DNA of 64,000 bases from Porodaedalea pini. Lineage: Eukaryota > Basidiomycota > Agaricomycetes > Hymenochaetales > Hymenochaetaceae. The DNA is taken from positions 1,798,001 through 1,862,000 of the forward strand of contig NBAY01000002.1 in NCBI GenBank assembly GCA_002794775.1, written 5' to 3'. Positions 9,313-21,423 of the stretch are shown piece by piece (within the stretch, counting starts at the first letter, position 1; each line of letters begins with the position of its first letter). Position numbers and translations under genes: made by a program. The notes beneath the pieces are model-generated. The model searched no databases and had not been told where the DNA came from. It saw only the letters and a program-made list of their open reading frames with translations.

Positions 9313-9631
9313 TATTTGCTTTGACACAAACACAACATTGAATTTCAGTTGAGTCAGTAATTTTGTAATGGATTGATTCAGGATGATTTTTAAGTAGCCA
9401 TTTGAGGTAAGTATAACTTAAGTGACCGAGTTTTTTATGAAGTTCAAACAGAGTGATTGATTTCACAGCGCTCATTTGGTAATGTTTTAATATAGAGTAC
9501 AGGTTATTTTTACATTGAATTTGACTGCATATTTCACCGCTAGGTGCCTTTATTGTACACAAATTTCCTTTATAAATAAATTCATATCCTTCTGCGCAAA
9601 GTTTAGATTGGCTAAGTAGCATCATGTGCAT
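9300..9631 (-). pseudogene. Copia GAG-pre-integrase / integrase zinc finger fragment
   Basis: Carries the HHCC zinc-binding module: ELHKKLGHLSY (two His) followed by CCVCVKANI (two Cys), typical of the N-terminus of copia integrase, preceded by the LYSI-type pre-integrase segment. Reading ends where the foldback begins. Confidence 0.8.
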
Positions 9632-9766
9632 TTCTTTAGCATAATAAACATCTTTAATAGTAATGGTGCTTACAGTATCACCATTCGGGATCTCAACAGT
9701 TAAAATCCCTATAGTTGAAGTAATAAAAGTTTGTGAGTTAGCAGTTATAACAGAGATTGGGTCAGT

Positions 9767-10195
9767 TCATTTAACATTAGTGAATCGGTTAAAGTAAGGA
9801 GTTAAGTGAAGAGTGGCGCCAGAATCAATAATATCCATAGTATGATAAAGTTTATTAGCATAATTTTCTTTTAAGTAAATGGCTGTGGCGCTTACATGAT
9901 TCGCCTCAAAATTTTCAACAGCATCCATGTAGTGATCATCACATAAGAAGTTGTAAAGTGCAGATTCGTTGTCGAACTGCATAGTGACATCATCAGTTAT
10001 TTCAGTTATTGTCGCAGTGAACGGTGGCGTCTGCAGAAAGTTGGGCATTTTGGTGTTTATCGCCTGGTGTGCTTGGACGACTGCAGTGGAAGTGGAAGCG
10101 GTCACAGGTATGTTTGCTGCATTTGTCGTGCTCGCCTGATGTGAGTGGGCAGTGGTCGGAGGCTTCGCGTGCTCCTGAATCCTTTTCTTCACCAT
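9767..10195 (-). pseudogene. Copia protease fragment
   Basis: DIIDSGATLHLTPYF near the end of the frame is the copia retropepsin active-site motif DSGAT. Upstream residues are low-complexity and alanine/threonine-rich. The frame stops before joining the pre-integrase segment, with about 135 nt between them lacking a clean reading frame. Confidence 0.8.
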
Positions 10196-11417
10196 GGCAT
10201 CTTTAGTTTTCTGAGTCCACGGCTGGGGGCAGTTAGGTGATTAGTGCCTGTAGTTATTGCAGTTATAACATTTAACAAAGGGATTAGAGTTCCCTGAGTT
10301 TGAGTTTGAGTTATCAGAGTTATTTGAGTAACCTCCTCGGCCACGTCCTCGGCCTCTGTAAGTTCCAAATCGGCCACGGCCTCAGCTGCGACCTCGAGTG
10401 TGTCCACCTCGCCCTCTAAAGTAGGGGTGAGTAGCTTTGCTTTGGTAAGGGTGCGCAGCGGCAATTGGATTTCTTCGAGTATTTGCCACGCTCCAGTTTG
10501 CAAAGGCCTGACGAGTTTCTTGAATAAGTCGGTTGGGAGTAAGTACAAGATCCTCGTGGTCGTCGTTATTTTTGTTATACTCGTTCATGGCGTTTATTTG
10601 AAGTTCAAGTTGAGTTATAACATATTTATATTGTGGTGGTATCACCGCAGTTATTGCTGCCAAGTAGGTTGAGTCGGCTGGTTGTTTTCCATGAGTGCAA
10701 AGTTTCGGCATGGCGTCGTTCGAGTTCATCCAAAGTTTTGTCGAGTTGAGACACATGGCCTCGAACATTGAATAATGCTCCTTCATTTAACGTGTTAGTT
10801 ACTGTAGTTTGGATATCGTAATGTGCCTTTAGTTGTTTAAGTAGGATGTGTACTTGAGTTATGCCTAAGTAGTTGCCAAGTATTTTGTCAGGGATGTTTT
10901 TGATTACACCCGCATAGATGGCGTTCACAATAACATTTTCCTCTGGACTGGATGGCCCTGCCTCCATAAGAGTTGGGTGGCCAGTGGCATTGATAGCCTG
11001 GAAGATACGGAATATCCAGAGTTTCCAGTTCTTGACACCGTTGAGTGGTTCGATGCTGTCAAATAGTTTGATAATTTCACCCGCTTTTAGTGCTGACATT
11101 ATCGGTGATTCACAGCAGGGAATGCGCTGAGTGCGAGTAGGAGGCACTGTAGTAGGATCAGTTAGTTGGCCTTCTGATGATTCAGTAGGTGGAGTAATGC
11201 ACTCTGGTAGTGGCGGTAGTGTTTGTTCAAAGTCACGCTCAAGTTGTGCTGGTGTGGCAGTAGATGTAGGTGGAGTAGGAGTCTGAGTAGTACCGCTAGT
11301 AGTTGCGGCTAGTTGTTCAGCCTGTGTTTGTGCACGAGTGTGAGGACGAGTGCTAGTAGTTGGTTTAGGAGTAGTTGGTAGTGGTGGTGTTGGTGAATGA
11401 GGAGGATGGTCTGACAT
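10189..11417 (-). pseudogene. Copia gag remnant in three frames
   Basis: A probable start ATG at 11417 (MSDHPPHS) opens a proline/threonine-rich N-terminus, then a Gag core (NGVKNWKLWIFRIFQAI) down to about 10626. Homology continues in a second frame at 10382-10786 (DDHEDLVLTPNRLIQETR) ending in an RGRGG-type basic segment. A CCHC knuckle (CYNCNNYRH...NC) at about 10225-10275 lies in a third frame with an in-frame TAA. At least two frameshifts and one stop are therefore present. Confidence 0.75.
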
Positions 11418-11700
11418 GCAATAGTGAGGAGTGCAATGAGTAGGAGGGAGCCAAGGCTCATAACCTCTTAGACGAGCAGAAAAGTGGGACAAAGCTATAG
11501 ATTAGGGGCGAGAGTGCCCGTCCTTATATACAGTACAATTGAATAGTTTACTATAAAGAGTATAGTGAGCATATGGTGCATAGTCATATGAGCATAGAGT
11601 CGGAGTTCTGGAAGTCAGTCATGTGACCAGTGACGGATATTTGCTCAGGCAAGTATCTGTCAGTTATTTATAGTTCAACATCTTGGGAGACGGGCATTAT

Positions 11701-12284
11701 ATAGTGATTTATCCTCGAGCTTGATGGGGGGAGTTTGAGAGAACTGCCGTAGTCGTCGACTCCTCCGTTTTAAAGAGGAACTCGGGTGAAACGGGCATCG
11801 GATCCGCAGAAACGGCGAGCCAAGCAGAAGCGATGGAGCATTTTCATGGGATCAAGAGCTTTGAATGTTGACTGATAAGCTTCCTCGCTTGATACCAAAA
11901 CGGACCAGAGGATTTCCAGGGTAGACTGCTGGTTTCTTTCTCTCTCTCAGGCTCTGGTCATGTCATCTCTTCAACCGCTTCATATTGCAAGGAATAGCAG
12001 CGCTAGCTCGAAACCATTCGCAAGCAATTACTATGAAAAAGTCATCTGCAAAAATGTAAGGGCCATGATTTTCAGAAGGGGAGCGAGGGAAAGAGCAATG
12101 TCGGACTTTGAACACGTAGAACAGCAATATTCTAAATTTAGTGCAGCGTCTCGGATTGGTTCTCCGAAACAGCAACCATCGACTGCCATTTTCCCTGGAT
12201 CACCTAGGTTCACAACCAGCCCCTGACACCGAGGCCTGACACTTGGTATTCAACGTCAGATAACAGTCTTTCCATACTCTTGCA
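11701..12284. other. Spacer between copia remnant and P450 gene
   Basis: No recognisable gene. An 88-codon ORF (11960-12226) has no known features and is probably chance. The P450 promoter should lie here; no clear TATA element was picked out. Confidence 0.4.
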
Positions 12285-14548
12285 ATGGACTGGCCTTCAA
12301 CCTGGTCGGTTTGGTCTCTTCTCGTCGCTGTCGCATCCATTTGGGCTGTTCAACGCTGGACGGCCTACAAGCGTCTCCTAGCGCTGTATAAGTGAGTTTT
12401 TTGTTTTTGTTTCGACCTGCTTCAGACTTTCCATTAATGATCTGTTGCGAACAGCGATCTGCCTGGCCAGCGCTTCTTCGCCTATTCGCTCGGCTTTCTG
12501 AGTTTCAGAGCTCATCCGCCTTTTATCACTCCTCCACGAAATTCGAATTTTCACGCAAAACATTCTCTGTACGAGAAACATGGCTGGGATGTCATTTCGA
12601 ATATTGTTTTCTGGCCTAAAGCCAGAGCATCAATATGGGTAGCAGATGCAGATGCGATAAAAGTAAGTGAACGTCGTCTTCATCGTTTCTGAAACGTCCA
12701 TAAAGAAATATTTATACATAAGGAAATAACTCTATCGAGAGATAGATTTGCCAAGCCTGTCTTCATGTACAAGCTCCTCTCGTTCTTTGGAGGCAACATT
12801 GTCGCCTCCGAAGGAGAGGACTGGAAGAGACATCGGAAAGTAGCGCAGCCAGCGTTCTCAGAGGTTGGTCCATAAAACCGACTATATTCTAAGAATAATC
12901 GACTAAAGTGCTACTTATCAGAGAAACAACAAGCTTGTTTGGGACGAAACGTCTCGCATCGTTAATGAAATGATCAAGTCGTGGGGTCCCGAGAAGGATA
13001 TAATTGAGGTCGACCATGTTGTGGACATTACGCTTCCAGTAGGCGACTTGGAGTTTTGCCATGGACCTGAGTGCTGATAACTCTTGCTCAGATGGCACTT
13101 ATGGTCATTGGATCTGCTGGCTTCGGTAAGCGGGTGACGTGGGATGAGGATTTATTTGTGCCCGAAGGCCATAAAATGTCGTTCAGGACAGCACTGAGTA
13201 CAGTGTGCAAAGACCTATTCCTTAAGATTTTGATCCCAAGCTGGGCATCGGGATTAACCCAGCGATATCGCAACATACGTACTGCTTTCAACGATCTCCA
13301 GGTGACGAATCATTACCACTGTTCTCCGCCTCAGTCTAAACTTTTCTAATTATAAGCTCTACATGGAAGAAGTGATTGAAGAGAGGAAACGTGCGCCATC
13401 CAGTGACGCGTCTCGCAACGACCTCTTTAGCAATCTCATCCACGCTAGTGAAGAAGAAGAGGAGGGGCGTAGTTTGTCTCCTGATGAGCTCATGGGTACG
13501 ACCTCATTTCGCCTGGTCTTCTAACAAACGGCTGATGAGTCGCTGCATACGCACAGGGGACACGTTTATTTTCCTTCTTGCTGGTCATGAGGTTCGTCGA
13601 ACTACTTGGCATCAAGCAGCGAAAGTTGAGAATCCAAAACGCAGACTTCCGCGCATACACTTGCGTTCACGTTCGCTCTACTAGCCCTCTACCAAGAAGA
13701 GCAGGAGATACTATATCAGCAGCTGAAGACGATCATTCCGGATGGACGCATACCGGTGTGTACGCTTTCGCAACTCTTTCGCCCACAGATCACATATTGA
13801 TGGAGTGAACTGAAGGCATACGAGGACATGCATTCACTTACGCGATCGATGGCGTGAGGATTCCACGAGTTCATCGTCGCATCGTCGGTCATTTGACACA
13901 TTCCTCAGCGTGTTCTATGAAACCCTCCGGCTATTCCCTCCGGTGTGTTACTAGTCCTGTCATTCCATTGAAAGATAGCTTACCGTCTAAACTCAATCAA
14001 GGTAAATATCATACCGAAGATCGCCCTCGAAGAAACAACTCTTTCGTTCGGTTCCGCTATCGATGATAGTAGACATCAGGGCACTCAAAGAATAATACGG
14101 AAAACCGTCCGTATACCAAAGAATGCGCGAGTGAACATCCATACCCCCGGGTTGCATTATAATCGTACGTATATCAAGGTATTTCGGTAAGAGCACAACA
14201 ATTAATACTGAAAAAACGCCGTTCGGGTAGCGCGGTATTGGGATGATCCTCATGAATTTAGGCCTTCACGTTTTCTAGGCGACTGGCCTAGAGAGGCTTT
14301 CTTGCCTTTCTCTGGAGGTCCTCGAGCATGCATCGGCCGCCGGTAGGTCCGTGTCTCCGGTGCCAGGAGCTGCGGGCGCTGATGGGCGCTGCGGAAGTTT
14401 TTTTGAGACAGAAGGCATTGCAATTCTCTCTTTACTCCTCTCGAGATACAAGATAGAGGTGAAAGATGATACTCGATTTGCTGGAGAAAGCTTTGAGGCA
14501 AGGAAAGAGAGGATCTTAAAATGCAAGGCCGGCTTGACTCTGACGTGA
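12285..14548 (+). CDS. Cytochrome P450 monooxygenase, about 13 exons, intact
   Basis: A haem-thiolate monooxygenase, probably ER-anchored by a hydrophobic N-terminus (WSVWSLLVAVASIWAV). Motifs by exon: C-helix WKRHRKVAQPAF (12822-12863), I-helix AGHET split by an intron (13592-13644), K-helix ETLR with LRLFPP (about 13913-13942), IPKIALEETT (from 14002), HYNPRYW spanning an intron (14165-14230), and the haem-binding loop FSGGPRACIGRR (about 14306-14342, Cys ligand present). The last exon ends in GLTLT and a stop at 14546-14548. Exons read: 12285-12391, 12455-12662, two between about 12736 and 13036, 13092-13301, 13357-13495, 13557-13591, 13645-13755, 13816-about 13853, about 13913-13942, 14002-14164, 14231-14342, 14398-14548. 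The product is about 510 aa, normal for the family. Substrate and CYP family cannot be assigned; wood-decay and pathogenic basidiomycetes carry many such genes. Confidence 0.92.
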
Positions 14549-14991
14549 GTTAGACCCCTTATCTCTGTAGTCAAAAAACTCTTGTTGAAATCTGTTCTCT
14601 GCTTTAGACCTGTCAATGTTCCATTGGTTTTTGTCAAGCGTAGAGGCTTTTAGCTTTCATGTTACCATAGTCGTTTTGGCAGATTCGATCTGCTTATATA
14701 ATCATACTTAAACGCAAAGTTGCTCGCAACAAGGCCAAGTTTCTCTCTTAGTTTCGTTTCATTCCCCATAGCACCGATATCCTGCTTGCTCCTGTATAAC
14801 CATCCCCCGTCGCCCACTCGCTTTCCAACACATCCGACTTTTTAGTTAAGGTCGACTGCTCCCCTCCGTAACGAATACGATACACCACTCCTCATCCTCC
14901 AACCAAAACTCGAGCTCTGAGCCACTCAAAGTCCCCTCACTTCACCACCTCACGGAAACAAGCTTAATTCTCAACTTACTCTACTATAACT
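14549..14991. other. Intergenic, P450 to R3HCC1-like gene
   Basis: 443 bp; 3' end of the P450 transcript and promoter of the next gene. Pyrimidine-rich stretches such as CCCCGTCGCCCACTC run toward the start. Nothing else recognised. Confidence 0.4.
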
Positions 14992-15857
14992 ATGGCCTCC
15001 CAGCTTGCCCCGCTTTCTGCGTCTGTTACGCGCATCCTCAGCCTCACTGGCTTTCCGAGGGAGCTTAAGACGAAGGACATCCAGGCGGCTTTCTCGGACT
15101 GGGAGAATGTGTCGGGCGGGTTCAGGATCAAGTGGATTGACGACACCAGTCTTATGATTGTATTTAACGATGCTGGAGTTGGTGCGTCCTGTTGTCTTGT
15201 CTTGAGACTTGCTGCTAAGTCGAGGTGCCCCATGTTGTAGCTAAGCGCGCTTATCTGCGTGCCATTTGCATGCCCCCGCCCACCATCTTCGAGGGCTCAT
15301 CTGTGGCGTCAATCAGGCCATACGATGGGCCCGATGCCCAGTTTATCATTCAGAACGTAAATTCGCGGCACGCGAGCAACGCGTCGCGGAGCCACAACGC
15401 GCGCGCGTCGGTATCTATACCGAACGGCCATGGACGCATGGCGAGCACCAGTGTACGGAATGGCGGACACATGAAGCCCGCAAATGGATCGATCCCGGAG
15501 CACCCCAACGTTTCGATCAACACGAACGGCACGCACATGCTCGGACGTGAGCCCTCACCGACGCTGCCCTCTGTGCCATCACATCCGACTCTGAGCTCCA
15601 TGATCTCGTCTTCCTCCTCCTTTGGCGAGGACACGATCATGAACGACCCTGCCATCCTCGCAGCGAGCGAGCAGAATCCCGGCTCGGCGCCGCCTCGCAT
15701 TGGAGATCCAGGAAAACGCATGCTGGGTGCTGCACTTGGGGTGAGGCATCCGGGCCTGGGTCCGAGGAGTCTCAGCGGTGGCAACTCCGGCGGGAATGAC
15801 CATGGAATCATGAAGGAGGTGTCCAAGGCGATGGGTGGTTTGACTGTTGCAGAGTGA
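14992..15857 (+). CDS. RRM-like (R3HCC1-type) putative RNA-binding protein
   Basis: Two exons, 14992-15181 and 15241-15857, with one 59-nt intron, giving 268 aa. Residues about 18-75 contain FPRELKTKDIQAAF, then GGFRIKWIDDTSLMIVF and an alanine/leucine helix. This resembles the RRM-like C-terminal module of R3H and coiled-coil proteins of the R3HCC1 group. The rest (about 80-268) is low-complexity, rich in Ser, Asn, Pro and Gly, and probably disordered. The R3H domain itself is not seen. RNA binding is inferred from fold similarity only. Start chosen because it is the first ATG after a pyrimidine-rich leader and gives the complete domain. Confidence 0.75.
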
Positions 15858-16202
15858 GCGCCAGAAGGCTGGTGCGGAGGCTTCTGGATTGGTACATATA
15901 CGGAGGGATACCGCGACTGGATTTGTTCGAAGAATACATTTGCAGCTACTTCCTGTTCTCTGTTGCACGGGTGGCGATCGTTGGACGGAGTAATTTTCAC
16001 CACTGCGCACCGACGTTCTTTTGACTGGTACGATTAGCAACTTGTACACGCATTTCCTTCGACTTCTGTTGTGCAGCAGTGTCAATTTGACGTTTTTGAG
16101 TCTGATCTTTACCTATGTTTGAGTTTACGTACATAATCTAAGCGACTTGCCGCACAATGATGAATAATCAACGGCAGCCTGTTCATCTGCCCCAGCGCCA
16201 CC
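15858..16202. other. Intergenic, upstream of the SREBP gene
   Basis: 345 bp. The SREBP start at 16203 has the context CCACCATGG, close to the fungal/Kozak optimum. No other gene seen; antisense ORFs here are shadows. Confidence 0.4.
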
Positions 16203-19200
16203 ATGGCGAGTGCAACCATGAGTAGCTCTTCCTCATCGTCCAAGGGACTCGTACCTAACGTTGAGCACGAAGAAATGAATTCTGCAAGCTCGTCGCGCGG
16301 CGACCACCCACTCGATCCGACAGACCCATTCAGCTTCCTCAACGGCTTCCCCTCAAGCGATGTGCTTCCTGGCATCCCAGATGCTTCTACTGGAGAAATG
16401 ACTCAGGATAATTCACAAATACCTACGTCGAATGAAGGTTCTTGGATTGACTGGCCAATTACTAGCACAGTCGACAATGAGGATATCGCAGGCGCATTGC
16501 CGGCACAGCCAGACCTCTCAATGATATCTATCAACGATTTCAATTCCATGGACGTTATGGGAGACCTGCCCAATTTCGATCCAATGCTCTTCTCGGATGA
16601 TATTCTCTCTGCAATATGTTCAATGGAGCCTAGTTCTGCTGCTCCTACCAATCCTCCTATATCCTCTTTTGACACGGACAATTTTCTTAATATGATGTAT
16701 CCTATGAATGTGGACGGCTCGTCCTCCTCCTCTTCTTCTCTGTCTATGCAGTCACCCGTCGAGGGCATACTGGCAGCACCCATGCCGGAGCACGTACTCT
16801 CTCAGCAGGTGCCTCCTCCCCGATCAGCAGAGTTCACGGGTCGTCAAGAGATAGAGGAGCTTACTGCACGAGCAAGACAGGTCGTTGGACTCAGCACCGC
16901 CCCATCTGCAGGTGTGGACACAGAACGTGAGTGTCTCAGAGATATATGTATATTGTTCAGCAGCTGACTCCAGTTTATTGTCCCAAAGTGCAACCTAGCA
17001 AGCTGCCGATTCCACGCTTACAGCGTCCCACCTCCACCACCGGTACTTCTAGATCCAATACCGGGACGCGCACATCGAGTGTCCCGCCTTCATGTGCACA
17101 AGCAGGCCCTTCTCCTTCTCCCTCCTCTGGGTCTACGAATTCACGTACAAAACTCCCACACTGTACTGTCGAGCGCCGATACCGGACCAATATGAAGGAG
17201 CATCTCAGAAACCTTCGCGAAGTCGTTCCTGCGCTGCGTGTTCTGGAGCTAAAATCTGGAAATCGTATCAGCAATCTTTCCTTAAAGCCAGGAACGCGAC
17301 GAGTAGGTATTGACGCGGATGCAGACGCTGAAGGAACAGATGTCATCGACGAGCGCGGGTTCATTGACGGCGTGAAGGTTGCGCACAACGGGAGCAAGAC
17401 GACCCTTGTTCTCAAGACAATCGAGTACGTTCGCGTGCTCAAACGCCGCGAGTTGCGCTTGAAGCGCGAGCAAGAGGGTCTGAAGGCGCTCGTGCGCAGC
17501 TTTGCCGGAGGGCCGGAGCTCCTGCAGCAATGGGAGACAATGTGGCGGGAAAAGTTCGGCGGACCGGAGAAGGACGAGGTTGACGGAGCGGATGGGAAAG
17601 CGGGCGAGGGTTTCCGTGGCGATGAACATGCCGATACTATGGACGACAGGGAAGATGAGCCGAGTATGTCTGGACGGGAGAACAGGAAACGGCCGAGGAC
17701 CGGTTCCTCTTCTTCTGTTTTGAAGAAAGGGAAAACAGCTGCTACCGTTCCCGTCGAGGATCAGACTCGTAACGCCTTTGAAGCCAAGAAATATGTCCCC
17801 ATAATGCCTGCGCAGGCTTCATTGGACTCACGGGGTGTGAAAACACCTGCTCCCGCTCAGCCAGAGAAAAGAAAACGGGGTCGTCCTCGTAAAGCTCTGT
17901 TGCCTCCTACTGCTGTGCCGAACAGCTTAGTGCAAGAAGCCTTAGTAGCTCAGCAGCAGCAACAATCTACAGTCATTTCACCGGCAGCAAAGGAGGAGAA
18001 TGTGGAGGGTGATTCAGTGGCAGCGCAGTCCGAGTCACCCATTCAAGCTCAGCACCAGGAGAGCCAGTCCGGGCAATATCTCCTGGCTGTGTTCGCCTTC
18101 TTCTCCTTTTTCAACTCCCCTCTTCCGTTTTCTTCTACCTCCTCGTTCGGAGTAAACAGAAATGCCCCGCCTACATACGCACGTTCTGGATCCGTGATGG
18201 TTGGTCCTCGTTTAGAGGCCAACGCTTCAAGGAGCGGCGATTTATCAATCGTCGCGGTCACTTTGAGCTGGCGTGATGCCATACAGCTCGCACACTTAGC
18301 ATTCTCAGTCTTCCTGTTCTTCTCCATCATGCGGCCACGGCTCCTTCGCGTCGCACGGCTTGTTTCGAAGTTTTTGTACTCTGCTCTATGTGGACTTCAT
18401 ACGGTCGCTAACTCACTTGCCGCGTCATCTGCACCTGAGTCGTTGTCTGTCAAGAAACGTCCAGATCCAAGCATGAAGTATCGCGAGGGGTCGCGCAAAC
18501 TCAGGGAACTAAGCGAGGGCCGCCTGCTCACTCCAACAGTAGAGATGCGGGTGTTCCGCGAAACAATTGGTTTTAAAACAGGCATCGTTGGGCTGCTCCT
18601 GTCGCTGATGCGCCTGATAGGACTTCCGGAAAGGCATGACTGCTGGATGATGGAACGGAGAGTTTACATAAGGATCGCTGAGCTCGTCGCTTTAGATGGT
18701 AGGCCATTTGTCATTGCGCAGAGCTTTGTAGAGGTCTCACTCCTATATCCCAGCAAATACCTCAATAATCGCACGACTCCAGATATTCATTGGCGCGTTC
18801 CAGTTCAACTACGGCTGTTCATATTCTGCAACTGAAATCGCCAGTATGGCTTTGGTCATACAGCCCATTTGGCACGACAAGGGCGCAGCGTTGTGGGAAA
18901 GTGCTCTCAGCCGTGTGCGGGGTAGAGGTTCGACCTCTCCGTACATCTATAAAGCGTACGATACGTTTGTACTGGAGAGTATGTCCATCAACGAGGCTAC
19001 GCTCAGGATATCGAGGTTAGATCGCAATGCGGGGGCGCGATTTATGTCATCCGCTCCCCATGATGGCGTGTGTAAAGGCGTGGAAAGCAAACATCGTGAA
19101 CTTGCAAGCCCACTGGCTGTGCTCGCCAGACAAGCAATCCATGACTACGTCCGGGCTCGGGCGGAACGCGTTTTTTTGCAGACTGTTTCTGGAGAGCAAG

Positions 19201-19691
19201 ATGACTGTGCTTGCTCAACAAATGATATGGATAGCGAAAATCTTGACGGTGATCGCATCCTAGCTGCAGGTCGCTCCCTTGATCTACATACCGTGACGCT
19301 TGTGGACCTCTTCGATCAGGTCTGCAACAAGAAGACAACGCATTGCGACATCGCGACCGACACAAATGGCGAGAGAGAAGCATTAGACGAATGGGGAGAT
19401 ACTTCTGGTGTACGCGCAGAACTACAAAGTCTGCTAGAAGCCATAGTTCTGTATCGGCACATCTTCTCGAAGCTCAGGATTGGTTCGAGTCGAGGCGTGG
19501 ATGCGGGACGCCGTTCTTCGGGCGTTGAAATCTCCGCTACCGTGGCTTCGCCTTCCTCGCCTTCTCGGAGGAATGCGGCGCAGCACCTTGCTCTGAAACG
19601 ATGCCTGGACTCTGCAGCGTTCAATCGCTCTGACGCGCTGAAGAATGCACGCAGCCGTGTCGTGGACGTGCTTACGGCGGAACGCAGCTGA
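16203..19691 (+). CDS. SRE1: Membrane-bound bHLH transcription factor, SREBP/Sre1 family
   Basis: Exon 1 (16203-about 16928) encodes an acidic, Ser-rich N-terminal activation region. After a GT-AG intron ending at about 16987 comes the bHLH. Its basic region HCTVERRYRTNMKEHL has the tyrosine diagnostic of SREBPs in place of the usual arginine. Helix 1 and helix 2 (KTTLVLKTIEYVRVLKRRE) are separated by an unusually long loop of about 50 residues, then an AT-hook-like KRKRGRPRK. Two hydrophobic segments (AVFAFFSFF near 18090; LAHLAFSVFLFFSI near 18290) fit the two membrane spans of SREBPs. The C-terminal part resembles the fungal SREBP C-terminal domain (DUF2014). An intron near 18730-18800 joins the last two frames; its donor is ambiguous. 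Characterised homologues sit in the ER and are cut to release the bHLH under sterol or oxygen limitation. A P450 lies two genes upstream; co-regulation is untested. Confidence 0.85.
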
Positions 19692-20158
19692 TGGCCGAAG
19701 GCTGATATTTCTTTTACCCGATAATTTATGATCTGCCTCTTCTCTGTATTTTTTATTATACCTTTGTACAACCTATGTCTATGCGGCATTAAGGAGTAGT
19801 TAGCTGCTGGGCATGATCAATATCTGTGGAAGGGCGAACAACGGCTGGCATAGGTGTGAAACTTCCGTTAACTCAATCGTAATCGTCTGGACAACTTCAT
19901 TGGCCAGTTATAGTACGTTCTCTTTCGTCAGTGGTTGCCGCTGGTTGTGCACTGATCGGATGGAGATATGCGGGGTAACTCACGTGCGATTCCCGCTTAG
20001 ACGAATAACCGGACTGCCGGTAAACTCTAGACGGCTCGCGTTCATGAGACCCATAGAGAGCTCTTCCTCAGTTCCCCCATTCACACTCTTTACAACCTCT
20101 CAACTAGCCCACCGTGCCTTCCCTCTAACACTGACGCCAGCTCGTCACCGGCTGGGAG
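19692..20158. other. Intergenic, SREBP to unknown gene
   Basis: 467 bp with a T-rich stretch just after the SREBP stop (about 19705-19765), likely 3' UTR. A 128-codon ORF (19813-20199) overlaps the next gene's start in another frame and was not accepted. Confidence 0.35.
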
Positions 20159-21141
20159 ATGCTCTCCAGACTATCCAAGACGTGCTCACATTTGACTGAT
20201 TTACACTGGAACATTTCCAGCCACGGGCCCGGTGAATCTGACGATGAGCCTGCGGCGTACACTAACGACGACTTTCTGGTTAGCAGCATTTGTTTTCTAG
20301 TATGTACTCTATCTTATAAGCTTTGTTTCGTTTTAGCCTCCAGAGGCCACTGCGCTGTCCCAATTATCCTTTTCTGTGTCAGAAGACACGCTGGAGAACG
20401 TTGCGGGCATGGCAGGCGCGTGCGGAAGGATGTTCAGCCCGCTCTATCAATACGTTGGGTCTACCCTAAGCACGGATGTTGAAAAGCTTGTTCTGTCGCT
20501 TCATGAGGCAGATCCGGAGTTCGCAGCTGACTTGGTGCGTATTTAGCTCGGATGTCATTCTCCTGCTCAATTGGCTGACGCATTGCCTCAAGGAGGACGA
20601 AGACGAGGACATCTACGTTATACCCTTTCCCTCCCCAGATGCATCTACTGCATGCCTGTGCATGCCGTTGGAGGAGTCCGCTAAGACAGGTACAGAGACC
20701 TCGAGCGGTATACCTTGCGTTGGTGGCGTCGGAGATGTACCCGAGTCCCCGGTGCCACAAAGTATATCCATCCCACGCATAGTCATCACACCTGCGCCCC
20801 CACAGCATTGTCGCGAAATGTCGTCTTGCGTACCCGTACAAGACACTTCTTTCGGCGCTCGCCTCACAGTGCCCTCGCATTCCGTGCTGAACGCTTCACA
20901 TCCTCCTATGGCGGCTCCGTCCTATCCACACGCATCTCTGCACGTCACCGTACGCTCGTGGACGTACAGACAAGGTCACTGGTGTGCCGTTGCTCCGGCT
21001 CTGGACGAGCAGGAGCGCCGAGGCATCTTCTCACGTCCGATAAGCGCACGCCGACGCGCAATGCGAAAAAGGGCGGGAGGTGCACGGGACGTGTCAGTCT
21101 CGTATCAAAATGTGTTCGCGAGGAACAAGCGCGATTCATAA
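20159..21141 (+). CDS. Hypothetical protein, three exons
   Basis: Exons 20159-20278, 20337-20534 and 20593-21141 join in frame through two 58-nt GT-AG introns (288 aa). The N-terminal half has an acidic patch (ESDDEPAAY) and a helical segment SPLYQYVGSTLSTDVEKLV. An EDEDEDI stretch follows exon 3's start, then a Pro/Ser-rich region and a basic C-terminus (ISARRRAMRKRAGG). No family recognised. Start is the first ATG in the joined frame; further upstream exons cannot be excluded. The mix of acidic and basic tails would suit a nuclear protein, but that is only a guess. Confidence 0.55.
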
Positions 21142-21423
21142 CTTGGTTTATTCCGTTCTATGCGGGCGCTTTTTTATTTCATATCATGTTTCACGTCATT
21201 ATATCACCTGCAATCATCTCTCATCTTGTATATCCTCATCTGTAGGTTTCACATGTAGAATTACGACTGTCATGAGTGATTGAGTGGCCAATTAACTGCT
21301 TCGGCGTGTGTTCCATGCGTGTGTGCGAATTATATAAGGTATATCTACAATACTGAATCCGTTGACATCGTACATGAGTGTGTGTAAGTGGTACAAAAGA
21401 AATGCGGCGGTTAGATTCAAATA

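Larger units (their letters stand above)
6466..11700 (-). mobile_element. Decayed Ty1/copia retrotransposon
   Basis: Minus-strand fragments in the order gag, protease (DSGAT), GAG-pre-integrase, integrase, RT, RNase H identify a Ty1/copia element (integrase before RT). It is AT-rich compared with the chromovirus copies and the host genes. Gag has frameshifts and an in-frame stop, RT has one nonsense codon, most of the integrase core is replaced by a foldback, and the RNase H end is truncated. A TATATAAGGA on the minus strand at 11521-11530, and TGTTGAAC reading down from about 11680, may mark the 5' LTR. Paired LTRs were not established, so the outer limits are approximate. Confidence 0.85.

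Noticed and set aside
11960..12226. 88-codon ORF upstream of the P450
   Set aside because: No recognisable features; the antisense strand is also open, as expected by chance.
13943..14001. Apparent frameshift in the P450 after LRLFPP
   Set aside because: Resolved as a 59-nt GT-AG intron; the exon resumes with VNIIPKIALEETT, the expected P450 sequence.
19813..20199. 128-codon ORF before the unknown gene
   Set aside because: Overlaps the accepted first exon in another frame and has no domain; could still contain an upstream exon.
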